Positions 37,913-47,648 of a stretch of 64,000 nucleotides of DNA are shown here, in pieces. The stretch spans positions 3,100,001 through 3,164,000 of the forward strand of contig NZ_AP019308.1 in the NCBI RefSeq assembly GCF_003945345.1, in the 5' to 3' direction. Each line of letters starts with the position of its first letter. Position 1 is the stretch's first letter. The notes below the pieces were generated by a model that was not told the DNA's origin, did no database searches, and worked only from the letters and a program-made list of their open reading frames with translations. The position numbers were made by a program, and so were the translations under genes. The stretch is from Paenibacillus baekrokdamisoli. GTDB taxonomy: Bacteria; Bacillota; Bacilli; Paenibacillales; Paenibacillaceae.

Positions 37913-39148
37913 ATGAGCAGAAGATGGCTTGAACAGGAAGGACGTTCATGGTCCGAGAAGGGCATCATAACAAGTGACCAATATAAACGTATTCTAGACT
38001 TATATCCGGAGCAAAAACGGGCTATAGGGCTCATTCCTCTACTGGGGAGTATCCTCGTAGGACTTGGTATTCTTAGTTTTGTCGCTGCCAATTGGCAGGT
38101 AATCCCGCAGTTACTGCGTTTGTCGATCATTATCCTTGCGATGATCGCCTTTTATATAACAGGTGATCGATTGCTGAAGAAAGACCACCATAACCTAGGC
38201 ATTGCCTTGATCAGTTTGGGTCTTATCACCTTCGGCGCTGGTATCATTCTCATTGCCCAGATGTTCCATCTGACCGCATATGATGCCACCTCAATCATTG
38301 TCTGGGGAAGTGCCGGACTGCTGCTGACCTATTTGTATACAAGTCGATACTTATTCCTACTCACACTGCTTGTATTCACGGGGTCACAGCTATACAGTAC
38401 GACAGAGTTTAATCATTTCAGTTATGTTTCCTTTGTAATTATGGGTGTTGGATTAGGCTTCTATTGGTGGAACAATAAAAATGAGACGATCGGCTGGGGC
38501 TTGGCCTTAAGCGTAACTTTACAATTTCTGCTGCTCGTCACATCCAATGCATGGCCGTTCACCTGGTTCTTCATTCCAGTTTGGCTGTTATATGCAGGGG
38601 TGGACTGGCTGAAGGATCGGAGGACAGTATATCCATTTCAAGCGGTTACCCTTATTGCCGCATTTGTCTTTAATTTGTTCATCATTCTGTTCTGGTCAAA
38701 CGATGACATTTCGAGCTTCCATCATGGTCTTGCGGCGAATTCACTTATCTACTGCTCGCTTCTTATCTTGTTGCTTGGCTTGTCACTAACAGGTAAAGCA
38801 AGAAATAACCGATTATCCTCAAGCTTAGATTGGGTGCTTGCCATTCCGTTCTTCTATCTCAACAATGGTATTGATGTCTTGTATTTACTTACTTTATTCA
38901 CTTTTTCCTTGTACCTATTATGGCGGGGTTATGCAGAAGAATGGCGGCTCAAAATTAACCTTGGCACTCTCTTGTTCCTATGCAGTACGATGACCGCTTA
39001 TGGGAAGCTCGCTTGGGGTTTTATGGACAAATCCATCTTTTTCATCCTCGGCGGTCTGATTTTACTAGCTCTGAGCTGGTTCTTGAACCGTCGTAAGAAA
39101 CAATTTCTGGCGGATGTTGAGGAGGATAACGATCATGAACATAAGTAA
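37913..39148 (+). CDS. DUF2157 domain membrane protein
   Basis: A 411-residue protein. A short cytosolic N-terminal helix region (RRWLEQEGRSWSEKGIITSD) precedes the DUF2157 signature LIPLLGSILVGLGILSFVAANWQVIP and about ten more transmembrane helices. The function is unknown; such proteins usually pair with a GDYXXLXY protein, and one follows here with overlapping ends. Two ATG codons (37910 and 37913) are possible starts. Confidence 0.9.
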   Translation: MSRRWLEQEGRSWSEKGIITSDQYKRILDLYPEQKRAIGLIPLLGSILVGLGILSFVAANWQVIPQLLRLSIIILAMIAFYITGDRLLKKDHHNLGIALISLGLITFGAGIILIAQMFHLTAYDATSIIVWGSAGLLLTYLYTSRYLFLLTLLVFTGSQLYSTTEFNHFSYVSFVIMGVGLGFYWWNNKNETIGWGLALSVTLQFLLLVTSNAWPFTWFFIPVWLLYAGVDWLKDRRTVYPFQAVTLIAAFVFNLFIILFWSNDDISSFHHGLAANSLIYCSLLILLLGLSLTGKARNNRLSSSLDWVLAIPFFYLNNGIDVLYLLTLFTFSLYLLWRGYAEEWRLKINLGTLLFLCSTMTAYGKLAWGFMDKSIFFILGGLILLALSWFLNRRKKQFLADVEEDNDHEHK

Positions 39149-39671
39149 TTTACAGCGTTATCGCAGACCATTCCTCATCGCGCTTGTGGTGTCACAAGTT
39201 CTATTCTTACTAGGCATCGTTAGTCTGCATTATGCAGCTTACCAGTATGGCAAGGAGATTCGCTTACAAACCGTGCCCGTTGATCCTAGAGATCTATTTT
39301 ACGGTGATTATGTTCGATTGCAGTATGAAATTAACCAAATTAATTACAAGCTCTGGAAGGGTGCTGAAGCTCCTCGAACAGGGGACATTATTTATGTCGT
39401 CGTGCGAAAGCAGCCAAGCAAAAACGTATACGATGCTATAGCCGCTTACCCCCATAAACCGAAGGTTACTGAGCAGGAGACCATCCTCAAGGGGCGCGTA
39501 CAATATGTTGATAACAATCATATAATCTCCGTTCAATACGGCCTAGAGAAATACTATGTTGCGGAGGATACAGGAAAGGCGCTCGAAAAGCAGGCGAGTC
39601 ATCTCATCGTGAAGATCAAAGCACCCTCATGGGGAAGCCCGCAAATTGAGGGGATCGAGCTGGAGAAGTAA
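39135..39671 (+). CDS. GDYXXLXY domain protein
   Basis: A 178-residue protein with one N-terminal transmembrane helix (about residues 14-36) and an extracytoplasmic domain containing the family motif GDYVRLQY, preceded by [10 protein letters not shown]. The function is unknown. It overlaps the DUF2157 gene by 14 bp, with GAGGAGG about nine bases before ATG 39135, so the two are almost certainly translated as a pair and probably act together at the membrane. The frame could also start upstream at 39114. Confidence 0.9.
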   Translation: MNISNLQRYRRPFLIALVVSQVLFLLGIVSLHYAAYQYGKEIRLQTVPVDPRDLFYGDYVRLQYEINQINYKLWKGAEAPRTGDIIYVVVRKQPSKNVYDAIAAYPHKPKVTEQETILKGRVQYVDNNHIISVQYGLEKYYVAEDTGKALEKQASHLIVKIKAPSWGSPQIEGIELEK

Positions 39672-39766
39672 AGAATGAAGGCTCTCCAACAAATCACATA
39701 AACAGCTTTATGGGGAATATAATGATATATCTAGATTTCCCAATAAACTTGCAAAGGGTGATTGCC

Positions 39767-40918
39767 ATGACCCATGCTTCATTCATCATATCCCAAGAGG
39801 ATTGGTCTCTGCATCGGAAAGGCCATCAGGATCAATCTCGTCACCAACAAAAAGTCCGCGATGCCATCAAGCAAAATTTGCCGGATCTCGTCTCGGAGGA
39901 AAACATTATCATGTCCGATGGCAAAAAGGTCATCAAAGTGCCGATTCGAAGTCTCGATGAATTTCGTTTCGTCTATAACTTCAACAAGAATAAGCATGTC
40001 GGTCAAGGCGATGGCGAAAGTCAGGTAGGCGATGTGCTAGGTGTCGATCCTGCCTCCGCTCAAAAGGGCGGAAAGGGTGAGGGCCCCGGCGATCAGCCTG
40101 GTGATGATATTATAGAAGCCGAGATCAGCTTATCCGAGCTGGAGACGATGCTCTTCGAAGAGCTCGAGCTCCCCTTCTTGAAGCAGAAGGATAAGGAGCA
40201 GCTAGAAACGAAGGAAGTCCGTTTCAACGATATTCGCAAGAAAGGGATCATGTCCAACATCGATAAGAAACGGACGATTCTTGAGAATTTGAAACGAAAT
40301 GCAACAAGTGGTGATCCGGGTATTCACGGTATCTCCCCCGACGATCTTCGTTACAAGACCTGGGAGGAAGTCATTAAGCCTCAATCTAACGCGGTTATTA
40401 TCGCAATGATGGATACATCAGGCTCGATGGGCAGCTTCGAAAAATATTGTGCCCGTTCCTTCTTCTTCTGGATGTCCCGCTTCCTACGCCGCCAATACGA
40501 GAAAGTAGACATCGTCTTTATTGCGCACCATACCGAAGCGAAGGAAGTTACGGAAGAAGAATTCTTCACCCGAGGCGAGAGCGGCGGTACAATCTGCTCA
40601 TCGGCTTATATTAAAGCTTTGGAGATCATCGACAGCCGCTATCCGCCGTCCATGTATAATATTTATCCGTTTCACTTCTCCGACGGGGACAACCTGACAA
40701 GTGACAACGAGCGATGCGTTCGTCTCATTAAAGAGCTGCTGGAACGCTCGAACATCTTCGGCTATGGGGAAGTGAATCAATATAATCGGAGCAGCACGCT
40801 AATGTCTGCTTATAAGCATCTGGATCATCCGCAATTTCTGTATTATGTGATTAAGGAGAAGGGCGAAATTTATAAGGCATTGAAGACCTTCTTTCGGAAA
40901 CGGGAAAGTACTGGATAA
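39767..40918 (+). CDS. yhbH: Sporulation protein YhbH (DUF444)
   Basis: A 383-residue DUF444 protein. It has the basic [21 protein letters not shown] beginning, a Gly-rich linker (about residues 95-115) and a von Willebrand A-like domain with an intact MIDAS-type DTSGSMGS motif. In Bacillus subtilis yhbH is made during sporulation and is required for full spore formation; it often sits with prkA and spoVR, which are absent here. The frame begins at 39710, but ATG 39767 gives the family start. Confidence 0.93.
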   Translation: MTHASFIISQEDWSLHRKGHQDQSRHQQKVRDAIKQNLPDLVSEENIIMSDGKKVIKVPIRSLDEFRFVYNFNKNKHVGQGDGESQVGDVLGVDPASAQKGGKGEGPGDQPGDDIIEAEISLSELETMLFEELELPFLKQKDKEQLETKEVRFNDIRKKGIMSNIDKKRTILENLKRNATSGDPGIHGISPDDLRYKTWEEVIKPQSNAVIIAMMDTSGSMGSFEKYCARSFFFWMSRFLRRQYEKVDIVFIAHHTEAKEVTEEEFFTRGESGGTICSSAYIKALEIIDSRYPPSMYNIYPFHFSDGDNLTSDNERCVRLIKELLERSNIFGYGEVNQYNRSSTLMSAYKHLDHPQFLYYVIKEKGEIYKALKTFFRKRESTG

Positions 40919-40919
40919 C

Positions 40920-40968
40920 AAAATCCCGCTGTGATTGCACGCAATGTGCATCAAGCGGGATTATTTCC
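40920..40968 (+). terminator. Terminator of yhbH
   Basis: AATCCCGCT (40922-40930) pairs with AGCGGGATT (40954-40962), with an inner TGCAC/GTGCA stem and a T-rich tail. Confidence 0.85.
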
Positions 40969-41014
40969 TTTATGACTTCGAATCAGGAAAATGGCTTTTT
41001 TTCCTTTTTACAAT

Positions 41015-41839
41015 TTAACCTTTGACAGAACCCGCAGTCATACCGGAAATTATTTTCCCATTAAATATCAGATAGAATACCAGTGGCGGTATCGAAACGA
41101 GAATGACATCCGCAAAAACTAAATTCCAGTCGCTATTATATTTGCCGAAGAAATAATAGATAGTGAGCTGTATTGTCGTATTCTTCATCCCATTCAGAAA
41201 ATACAGCGGGATCATAAAATCATTAAAAATATTTATGCCCGTTATGATCATAATTGTGACGGTTACCGGCTTTAGAAGGGGAAAAATAATGCTAGCAAAC
41301 ATTCTGAACCTGCTGCATCCATCTACAATGGCCGCTTCGTCTAGCTCCCTTGGGATACTGGAGTAAAAACTCTTATAAATGATTGTCGCGAAAGAGAATT
41401 GCAGCGTTGCTTGGATCAAAATGACCGATAATAAGGTGTTATTAATATGGAGACGCTGAAGCATCCATAAGGTTGGTACGACCGCTGGTGGCACGATAAG
41501 ACCAGCAAGGACGAAGAAATCGATGATTTTAGACGCCTTGCCCTTTCTTCTCTGGAGAACGAAAGCAGCCATCGATGAAATAATGATAAGGATGGATATC
41601 GCGAAAAAACTGATAATAACACTGTTGGTAAACGATTGAAGAATGCGACCTTCCTTAATGACAATCTTAAAATTATCTAAAATATGAAAGCGACTCGGGA
41701 AATCGATCTGCATAGCAGCAGCTTCAGCGCTGCTCTTGAAAGAGTTAATAAGAGCAAAATAAAAAGGAACAAGTATAGCGACAACTGCTAGTATCAAGGC
41801 AATTCCTTCTAGCGTTAGCTTTCGGATCGTATTTGCCAT
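41015..41839 (-). CDS. Sugar ABC transporter permease (MalG/AraQ-like)
   Basis: A 274-residue permease with six predicted helices and an EAA loop (LDEAAIVDGCSRFRMFASIIFPLLKPVTV). The ending KIISGMTAGSVKG is typical of this permease side. It is the last gene of the 41-44 kb transporter; its start lies within the end of the upstream permease, with GGAGG about 12 bases before ATG 41839. A TTG at 41851 is possible but badly placed. Confidence 0.92.
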   Translation of the reverse strand: MANTIRKLTLEGIALILAVVAILVPFYFALINSFKSSAEAAAMQIDFPSRFHILDNFKIVIKEGRILQSFTNSVIISFFAISILIIISSMAAFVLQRRKGKASKIIDFFVLAGLIVPPAVVPTLWMLQRLHINNTLLSVILIQATLQFSFATIIYKSFYSSIPRELDEAAIVDGCSRFRMFASIIFPLLKPVTVTIMIITGINIFNDFMIPLYFLNGMKNTTIQLTIYYFFGKYNSDWNLVFADVILVSIPPLVFYLIFNGKIISGMTAGSVKG

Positions 41840-41840
41840 C

Positions 41841-42713
41841 TTAATATTCAACCTCCCGTTTGGTCAGATAAGTATAGAGAGGGAATACAATTAAAGTAGC
41901 AGCCGCGAACAATAGGACATTCCCCGCTGTGGCAAGTCCGTAATACCCCTCAGCAAACTGCTTGTATATAACAGTTGATAGAAGATCGGAAGCATAACCA
42001 GGGCCGCCTTGCGTCATGACATACACAATTTCGAAGCTTCTAATGCCGCCAATAAGCGATAAGATAATGACCGAATTCAATGCAGGTCTAATCAGCGGCA
42101 ATGTAATATACCTGAATTTCTCAAACCTGTTAGCACCATCGATACTGATGGCTTCGTAGTAATGCTTAGGGATCGCTTGCAAACCCGCTATAAAAATGAC
42201 AATACATATCCCGAGGTACTTCCAAACCTCGACGAAGGATACCGAATAAATGACAATGCTCGGATCCGTAAGCCAGTTTCGCGCTAAGCCATCAAGACCG
42301 ATCGCTCTTAGTGTATTGTTAATTAATCCGGTGGTTGGATACATCAATGCATTGAAGATTAGTCCAATCGCCACGGAGCTAATAATCGACGGGAAGAAAA
42401 ATACGGCTCTAAGAAAGGACTGGGTTTTCAAGCCCTTGTTTAGTAGCATCGCAAGTCCAAGGCCAAGCACAACCTTGAAAAAAACCGACACAACCGTATA
42501 AATGACAGTATTCTTAAACCCAATAGCAAGACTTTCTTCTTTAAATAGCTGCACAAAATTATCAAGCCCGATAAATTCAAAATCAAACAGGGTCCACCGA
42601 GTTAAACTGAAATAGAAGGAAGAGAATGTCGGCACAATAAACAGTACAATGTATAAGACTGCTGCAGGTAATATGAAGTAATACGAGTAAAGTTTCTTCT
42701 GCGTTGTTGACAT
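41841..42713 (-). CDS. Sugar ABC transporter permease (MalF/UgpA-like)
   Basis: A 290-residue permease with six predicted helices, the LPAAVLYIVLFIVPTFSSFY beginning and the EAA loop YEAISIDGANRFEKFRYITLPLIRPA. It resembles the MalF/UgpA/LacF group, unlike the LplB-type permeases of the other two loci. It forms a heterodimer with the downstream permease. A perfect hairpin (42738-42761) lies between it and the binding-protein gene. Confidence 0.92.
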   Translation of the reverse strand: MSTTQKKLYSYYFILPAAVLYIVLFIVPTFSSFYFSLTRWTLFDFEFIGLDNFVQLFKEESLAIGFKNTVIYTVVSVFFKVVLGLGLAMLLNKGLKTQSFLRAVFFFPSIISSVAIGLIFNALMYPTTGLINNTLRAIGLDGLARNWLTDPSIVIYSVSFVEVWKYLGICIVIFIAGLQAIPKHYYEAISIDGANRFEKFRYITLPLIRPALNSVIILSLIGGIRSFEIVYVMTQGGPGYASDLLSTVIYKQFAEGYYGLATAGNVLLFAAATLIVFPLYTYLTKREVEY

Positions 42714-42737
42714 GTGTACCTCCTTGCGAACAGAAAC

Positions 42738-42761
42738 GGCCTCGTAATAAATTACGAGGCC
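42738..42761. other. Intra-operon hairpin between binding protein and permease genes
   Basis: GGCCTCGTAAT (42738-42748) and ATTACGAGGCC (42751-42761) are perfectly complementary. There is no strong T-run. Such hairpins after a binding-protein gene can stabilise its message or reduce read-through so that binding protein is made in excess over permease. Confidence 0.7.
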
Positions 42762-42813
42762 TATTAAGGTTCAAATCTTCAATAGTTTGTCGTTAACCGT
42801 TAGCCGTTAATTA

Positions 42814-44178
42814 TTACCATCCAGCTAGCTTTTGTAATTTGGCGTATTTCTCGTTCTCAGCATCCGTCATCTTAACACCTTCCAACGGAGTCTTGAATCC
42901 CGCCGCAACTAGAATCGTAATTTTCTCAAAGGAAGTCGGTTTGATCGGGCTTTCGAACTCCAGTGCCGCATTCGCTGCACCATTGTCAATATACTGAACG
43001 GCGTCCTTCACAGCCGGCAGAACGTCATCTGGCAATGTGATTCCTTTAACTAGGAACGGACCAGCTGGCTTCTGCTTGGACATAAACGCGTCTGTACCTT
43101 CTTTAGAAACATAGAAATCAAGGAATTTTCTTACGCTATCTTTGTTTTCAGACTGCTTGGACATCATAAGTCCCTCCGGCATCCAGAGCGTGATTCCATT
43201 AACGCTTGCATCGTCTGAAGGCTGAACGAAGGAACCAATGTCTTTGGCTTGGTCCGGATACTTCTCAACTAGAGCATCTAACATCCAACTGCCCATTGGG
43301 AATTGAACACCTGTACCTTCAGCAAGCATTTTGAGTGCGGTGTCATAAGACATGGACAGTGCATCTTTGCTGATATAGCCTTTAGTGAATACCTCTTGAA
43401 GCTTTTCCCAGCTTCTTACGTACTCCGGTACATCCTGAAGCTTAACCTTGTTAGCGGTAAGATCAGCTGCCAATGTCGGTACGCTATGTTTGACGTTGTA
43501 ATGATCTGCGAGAACGATCAACTGCGAAGTCCACGCATCTTTATAAGGAGCTATTATAGCCGTCTTCCCTGCCGCTTTGATTTTCTCGCTATTGTCCATC
43601 AGTTCTGCCCATGTTTTGGGTGCCTTCAGGGATAGCTCGTCATAAACCTTTTTATTATAGAACCAGACTCCGAATTGCGCAGGAGAACCGGGAATGCCGT
43701 ACACCTTACCGTTCAAGGACATAACCGACTTGAAAGACTCATCCACATTCGACATGAACGCTTCAGCGGACAGATCTTCAAAATTTTGTTCAGGTGCCAC
43801 ATCATTTAACTTAGCCCCGGACAACCATTGGAAAATATCAGGTGCCTCACCCGTGGCAAGTCTTGTTTTCATAATATTGTCCGTCTCATTTCCGCCTGGT
43901 AGCACTTCAACTTCGACGGTAATCCCTGTTCCTTTAGCATTAAACGCATCTACAATTGCTTGTGTACCTAACGTCCAATGATCCTTATTCGCAAGAAGTG
44001 ATAATGTAACTGCCTTCTGAGGTTCTCCTGACGCACTCGCAGACTGACTATCAGCAGGCTCCGTACTACCCGCCACATTTTTATTCGTATCGGATTTAGA
44101 ACCACAGGCTGCTACTAGCATAGTCACAAGGAACAAAGTCAAGAGCATTGCAGTAATACGATAATAGTTTCTTTTCAT
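42814..44178 (-). CDS. Sugar ABC transporter substrate-binding lipoprotein (family 1)
   Basis: A 454-residue extracellular binding protein with a lipobox (MLVAAC, Cys at residue 25), a Ser/Ala-rich linker and a bilobed domain typical of family 1 (MalE/MsmE-like): TRLATGEAPDIFQW, VYGIPGSPAQFGVWFYNKKV and LAEGTGVQFPMGSWM. The ligand is probably a sugar; its identity is not visible. It is the first gene of the transporter operon. A cre-like site lies 25-39 bp upstream of the start, and the sensor kinase and response regulator encoded upstream (44312-47648) probably control it. Confidence 0.93.
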   Translation of the reverse strand: MKRNYYRITAMLLTLFLVTMLVAACGSKSDTNKNVAGSTEPADSQSASASGEPQKAVTLSLLANKDHWTLGTQAIVDAFNAKGTGITVEVEVLPGGNETDNIMKTRLATGEAPDIFQWLSGAKLNDVAPEQNFEDLSAEAFMSNVDESFKSVMSLNGKVYGIPGSPAQFGVWFYNKKVYDELSLKAPKTWAELMDNSEKIKAAGKTAIIAPYKDAWTSQLIVLADHYNVKHSVPTLAADLTANKVKLQDVPEYVRSWEKLQEVFTKGYISKDALSMSYDTALKMLAEGTGVQFPMGSWMLDALVEKYPDQAKDIGSFVQPSDDASVNGITLWMPEGLMMSKQSENKDSVRKFLDFYVSKEGTDAFMSKQKPAGPFLVKGITLPDDVLPAVKDAVQYIDNGAANAALEFESPIKPTSFEKITILVAAGFKTPLEGVKMTDAENEKYAKLQKLAGW

Positions 44179-44202
44179 TCTGACATCCCCTTAAGTATCT
44201 GT

Positions 44203-44217
44203 TGTAGAAGCGCTTCC
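44203..44217. promoter_or_regulatory. Candidate cre (CcpA) site
   Basis: The GAAGCGCTTC palindrome gives TGGAAGCGCTTCTA on the minus strand, which matches TGWAARCGYTWNCW at 12 of 14 positions. It lies just upstream of the binding-protein gene. Confidence 0.45.
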
Positions 44218-44287
44218 ATAACAAATATTATCAGCCTTTATTGTTCTAATAAATGGATAGGTCAGCATCTGGAGGTGGATAAATCAG

Positions 44288-44311
44288 TCCGAGTCCGAAT
44301 CCGAATCCGAA
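44288..44311. repeat. Hexanucleotide tandem repeat after response regulator stop codon
   Basis: Four tandem copies of TCCGAA (first copy TCCGAG) lie directly after the stop codon of the response regulator gene. Six-base units keep the frame, so changes in copy number would not alter the protein. Confidence 0.8.
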
Positions 44312-45847
44312 TCAATCATTATAAGCTGAAGGCGATGAACCCGTAACGGATTTAAATATTCTACTGAAGTAATGAGAATCCTTATAACCGACAATAGAAG
44401 CCACATCTTTAAGCAACATCTCGGGATGTTCAGCCATAAGGCGTTTCGCTTCTTGAATTCGGGCATAGGTGACATATTCGTTAAACGTCAGGTTTTTGGA
44501 TTTCCGAAAAAGCCTGCTCAGATAGGTTTGCGAAACGTCCATGAGATAACAGACACTTTGCAATGTAATAGGCTCCGCTAAATTTTTGTGTACGTAAACT
44601 TCAATCCTCGATAAAATTTCCCCAGCATTCAGCTTGTAAGTGGGTTGATCGATGTCTAGTGCGGACATAAGCTCCACGATCATATCAAGAATAGCTTTCA
44701 ACAAACTTTCGTAACCATTTGCATAAAATAGCGCCTCATCAAGCTGTCTTTCCCTATCCAGACTTAGCTTTGGGGTCTGGTAACCTGTATGTTTCTCGAC
44801 GAGTTGGAGTATCTGTCTCAGTATTTTTTCGAGGCTGATTTGCGTATATTGTTGAATGTTCCAATCCGCAAACATTTTTGATAGTTCGCTTTTCAAGTAG
44901 CTAACTTGCCTATTACTTATAAAGAATGCTAGTTTATTTTCCATAGTATCTTCCAAGACTAGCATCTCTCTTCTATTAGCTGACAACATGTCCTCCAGGT
45001 CAAGCGCCTGATTTCTACCTAAAACACAATTCTCATTCAGAACCCCGATCATCCGATTGGTAACACCCGCTAAATCAGTTAGGCTTATTGACTTGGAAGA
45101 GTAAACAACGGTTCCATACCCGCGTAGCTTTGAGACGAAAGCATTTAATTGTTCTGCCATAGATTTGGAGTGAAACCTCTGGTTGCCATCCATAGCTATA
45201 ATGAAGAAGGATTCAAACTCATCCCGACCTGATTGAAGCCATATTTTACACCCCGTATGCCTTCTACTTAGCTCCTCAAGATCCAATTGCGCCCAACCAC
45301 CTAATTCGTTAAATCCAAGCTGCATATTGAAGAAGCGAGCAGGTAGTGAGCCGCCTCTTGCGAGAATGACATGGAATTGCTCGTAATTGAGATACTTCTG
45401 GCAAATCTGTTCTTCTACAGATCTGTTTCCAATGATCTGATCTAATAAAGTAGCAGCGCGTTCATGATAGATGCCATCCAGCCGAACTGCAAGCATGTCT
45501 AACAAGGGCTTCAGCTGCTCCGGACTCACTGGCTTAAGTAAGTAATCCAAAGCCCCCCACTTCAAGGATTCCCTCGCATACTCAAAATCCTGGTATCCGC
45601 TAATGACGACTGTTAACAGCTGCGGGTGTTCCGTTCTAAGGTGCTTAACAAACTCAACACCGTTCATTCTCGGCATTCTCACATCCGTCAATATAACGTC
45701 AGGTCGTAGAGCTTCTATCTTCTCAAGTGCCTCCATACCATCCTCGGCAACACTACAAATCATGAATCGATCCGTCACCGATTCCACTATGCTTTTAAGG
45801 TATCTGACAATAGGCGGTTCATCTTCTACGATCATGATTCTGTACAA
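44312..45847 (-). CDS. Two-component response regulator, YesN-like (receiver plus AraC-type DNA-binding domain)
   Basis: A 511-residue regulator. The N-terminal receiver shows the acidic pair in IVEDEPPIV, the phosphorylated Asp in DVILTDVRMPRMNG and the Lys in LLKPVSPEQ. A long middle region follows, and the last ~100 residues are an AraC-type double helix-turn-helix (LQSVCYLMDVSQTYLSRLFR and DVASIVGYKDSHYFSRIFK). The frame extends to 45916; I choose TTG 45847, eight bases after GGGAGG, although ATG 45835 is possible. It overlaps the sensor kinase gene by about 29 bp and probably activates the downstream transporter. Confidence 0.92.
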   Translation of the reverse strand: MYRIMIVEDEPPIVRYLKSIVESVTDRFMICSVAEDGMEALEKIEALRPDVILTDVRMPRMNGVEFVKHLRTEHPQLLTVVISGYQDFEYARESLKWGALDYLLKPVSPEQLKPLLDMLAVRLDGIYHERAATLLDQIIGNRSVEEQICQKYLNYEQFHVILARGGSLPARFFNMQLGFNELGGWAQLDLEELSRRHTGCKIWLQSGRDEFESFFIIAMDGNQRFHSKSMAEQLNAFVSKLRGYGTVVYSSKSISLTDLAGVTNRMIGVLNENCVLGRNQALDLEDMLSANRREMLVLEDTMENKLAFFISNRQVSYLKSELSKMFADWNIQQYTQISLEKILRQILQLVEKHTGYQTPKLSLDRERQLDEALFYANGYESLLKAILDMIVELMSALDIDQPTYKLNAGEILSRIEVYVHKNLAEPITLQSVCYLMDVSQTYLSRLFRKSKNLTFNEYVTYARIQEAKRLMAEHPEMLLKDVASIVGYKDSHYFSRIFKSVTGSSPSAYND

Positions 45848-47648
45848 CAATATTACCTCCCTTGTACTCCTGCACCCGGCTTCCCCCAATGCTAATACAT
45901 GCCCCGATAGTGTCATTATTACTTAGCTCAAAACGTAGCTCCTCACCGTAAAACAACCTTAATCTCGCAAAAGTACTTATTATGCCCATGCCGCCAATCG
46001 ATAGGCCTGCCATATCCTCATGATCAAGTAGCTGCTTAGAATAATGTTCGATCCGTGTTTCCAAATCCATGAGGATATCTTCACTGAATCCAGAGCCATT
46101 GTCGCTAATATCGATCTTCCAGTCATTTCCTGAAATAAACCCTTTAATAACGATGCTCATCGTTCCAGAACGGTTTTCAAACCCGTGCGTAATGGCATTC
46201 TCAACGAGGGGCTGCAGCACAATCTTAGGTATTTCAATATCCAACATGGCTTCATCCACATCAATGGAGAATTCCAATTTATGTTCAAACCGCTTTTTCA
46301 TTAAATAAAAATAGTTGTCGACATGATCCACTTCATCCCTTATTGCTGTTCTACGCTTGTCTGTCGAGGTTGAGTATCTGAGCATTGCAGATATTCTTCT
46401 GCAAGTATCCGCGACGTCAGCAGCACCTGCTTCCATTCCCATATTAGCCAGAACGTTCAACATATTGTGCATAAAATGAGGGTTGATCTGCGCCTGGAGC
46501 GAATCGAAATGCGCCCGCAGCTGCATGGATCGAAGCTTAAACTCATGATTAATGGAATCACTTAGTCTCATTCTCATATCCTGAAAAGATTGATTTAAGG
46601 CCTCAATCTCATTATTCTCATGCTTAACGACCATTTTTCTGGGGAGATTCTCGATCCGAACTTTCTCCATTGTGTTTTTTAGCTTTCTAAGGGGCTTAGT
46701 CAACCGATTGGAAAACACATAGAAGAAAATAAATGTAAACAGGGTTACCCCCGCACCAATAAATGCCGTCATTTGTTTCAACACACCTAACGGTTTCAAG
46801 ATGGAAGCCTTCTCCTGGATTAATATCAGTGTCCAGCCTGTAAAGCTTGATGCGACATGATAGACTACCTCGGGGGCACCACTGACTGGATTGTTAGGGT
46901 GAGATCCGTTCTCTGTAATTGAGAGGTAATGCTGCAAGGATTGCATGTCCACGTCCTTATTTCTATAAACCACTTCATCGTTATCGTTAACAAGAAGAAC
47001 CGTTATCTCTTTATCAACACCCACACTTAATACACTGGATAGTTCCTTCGTTTCATTCTGTACCTCGATAAAGCCAACCTCGTTTCCTGGATCCTTGATC
47101 ATCCGAACCAAGGAAAAAGTACTCTCAGAGCTTCCGGTTGACCACACTTGGTCCGAGGGCGGTACGATGTATTTTTTCCCATCCTTCGCTCTCGCTTGAT
47201 TAAGCCACTTAAGATCTGTTATTTCATTTGCCAGAACGTCAATGTCCTGTACATCCCGGCTGTTTGTAAAGAAATCCCCTTTTTCATTGAAAATATTGAT
47301 TGTATAGCCTTCTTTTTTGACTAACGTCTTCATAGCTAGCGAATTCAATGTACGGTAAGATTCCTGCAAATCACGAGAATACTCCGAACGACCTTTATCT
47401 TTCTCCAATAAATTGCGCAGGGCATCGATCATCTCTGACCTTGATATTAAATCTAACGAAACATAATCCATTGGCTGAATAAGGTTATCTAGCTGTTGGG
47501 ACATCTTGATTGTAAGTTCATTTAATCTAGCATAAGCATCTTTCTCGAAGATGAAGGAATTGTAAGCATAGAACCCGGTACCCATTGTAAACATTAACAC
47601 AGCAATAAAAAAGGTATAGGTAATGGCAAGCTTAGACCGAAAGCTCAT
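45819..47648 (-). CDS. Sensor histidine kinase, YesM-like
   Basis: A 609-residue membrane kinase: transmembrane helix 1 (about 7-28), an extracellular sensor of about 260 residues, helix 2 (about 290-310), a HAMP region, the His_kinase domain with the phosphoacceptor in QINPHFMHNML, and a HATPase domain with VENAITHGFENR (N box) and ISDNGSGF (G1). It is the first gene of a kinase-regulator pair and probably senses an extracellular sugar, perhaps bound to the adjacent binding protein. Confidence 0.93.
   Translation of the reverse strand: MSFRSKLAITYTFFIAVLMFTMGTGFYAYNSFIFEKDAYARLNELTIKMSQQLDNLIQPMDYVSLDLISRSEMIDALRNLLEKDKGRSEYSRDLQESYRTLNSLAMKTLVKKEGYTINIFNEKGDFFTNSRDVQDIDVLANEITDLKWLNQARAKDGKKYIVPPSDQVWSTGSSESTFSLVRMIKDPGNEVGFIEVQNETKELSSVLSVGVDKEITVLLVNDNDEVVYRNKDVDMQSLQHYLSITENGSHPNNPVSGAPEVVYHVASSFTGWTLILIQEKASILKPLGVLKQMTAFIGAGVTLFTFIFFYVFSNRLTKPLRKLKNTMEKVRIENLPRKMVVKHENNEIEALNQSFQDMRMRLSDSINHEFKLRSMQLRAHFDSLQAQINPHFMHNMLNVLANMGMEAGAADVADTCRRISAMLRYSTSTDKRRTAIRDEVDHVDNYFYLMKKRFEHKLEFSIDVDEAMLDIEIPKIVLQPLVENAITHGFENRSGTMSIVIKGFISGNDWKIDISDNGSGFSEDILMDLETRIEHYSKQLLDHEDMAGLSIGGMGIISTFARLRLFYGEELRFELSNNDTIGACISIGGSRVQEYKGGNIVVQNHDRRR

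Noticed and set aside
44284..44475. Small minus-strand frame ending in Ser-Asp repeats
   Set aside because: Overlaps the helix-turn-helix of the response regulator in another frame; the Ser-Asp run only reflects the hexanucleotide repeat.
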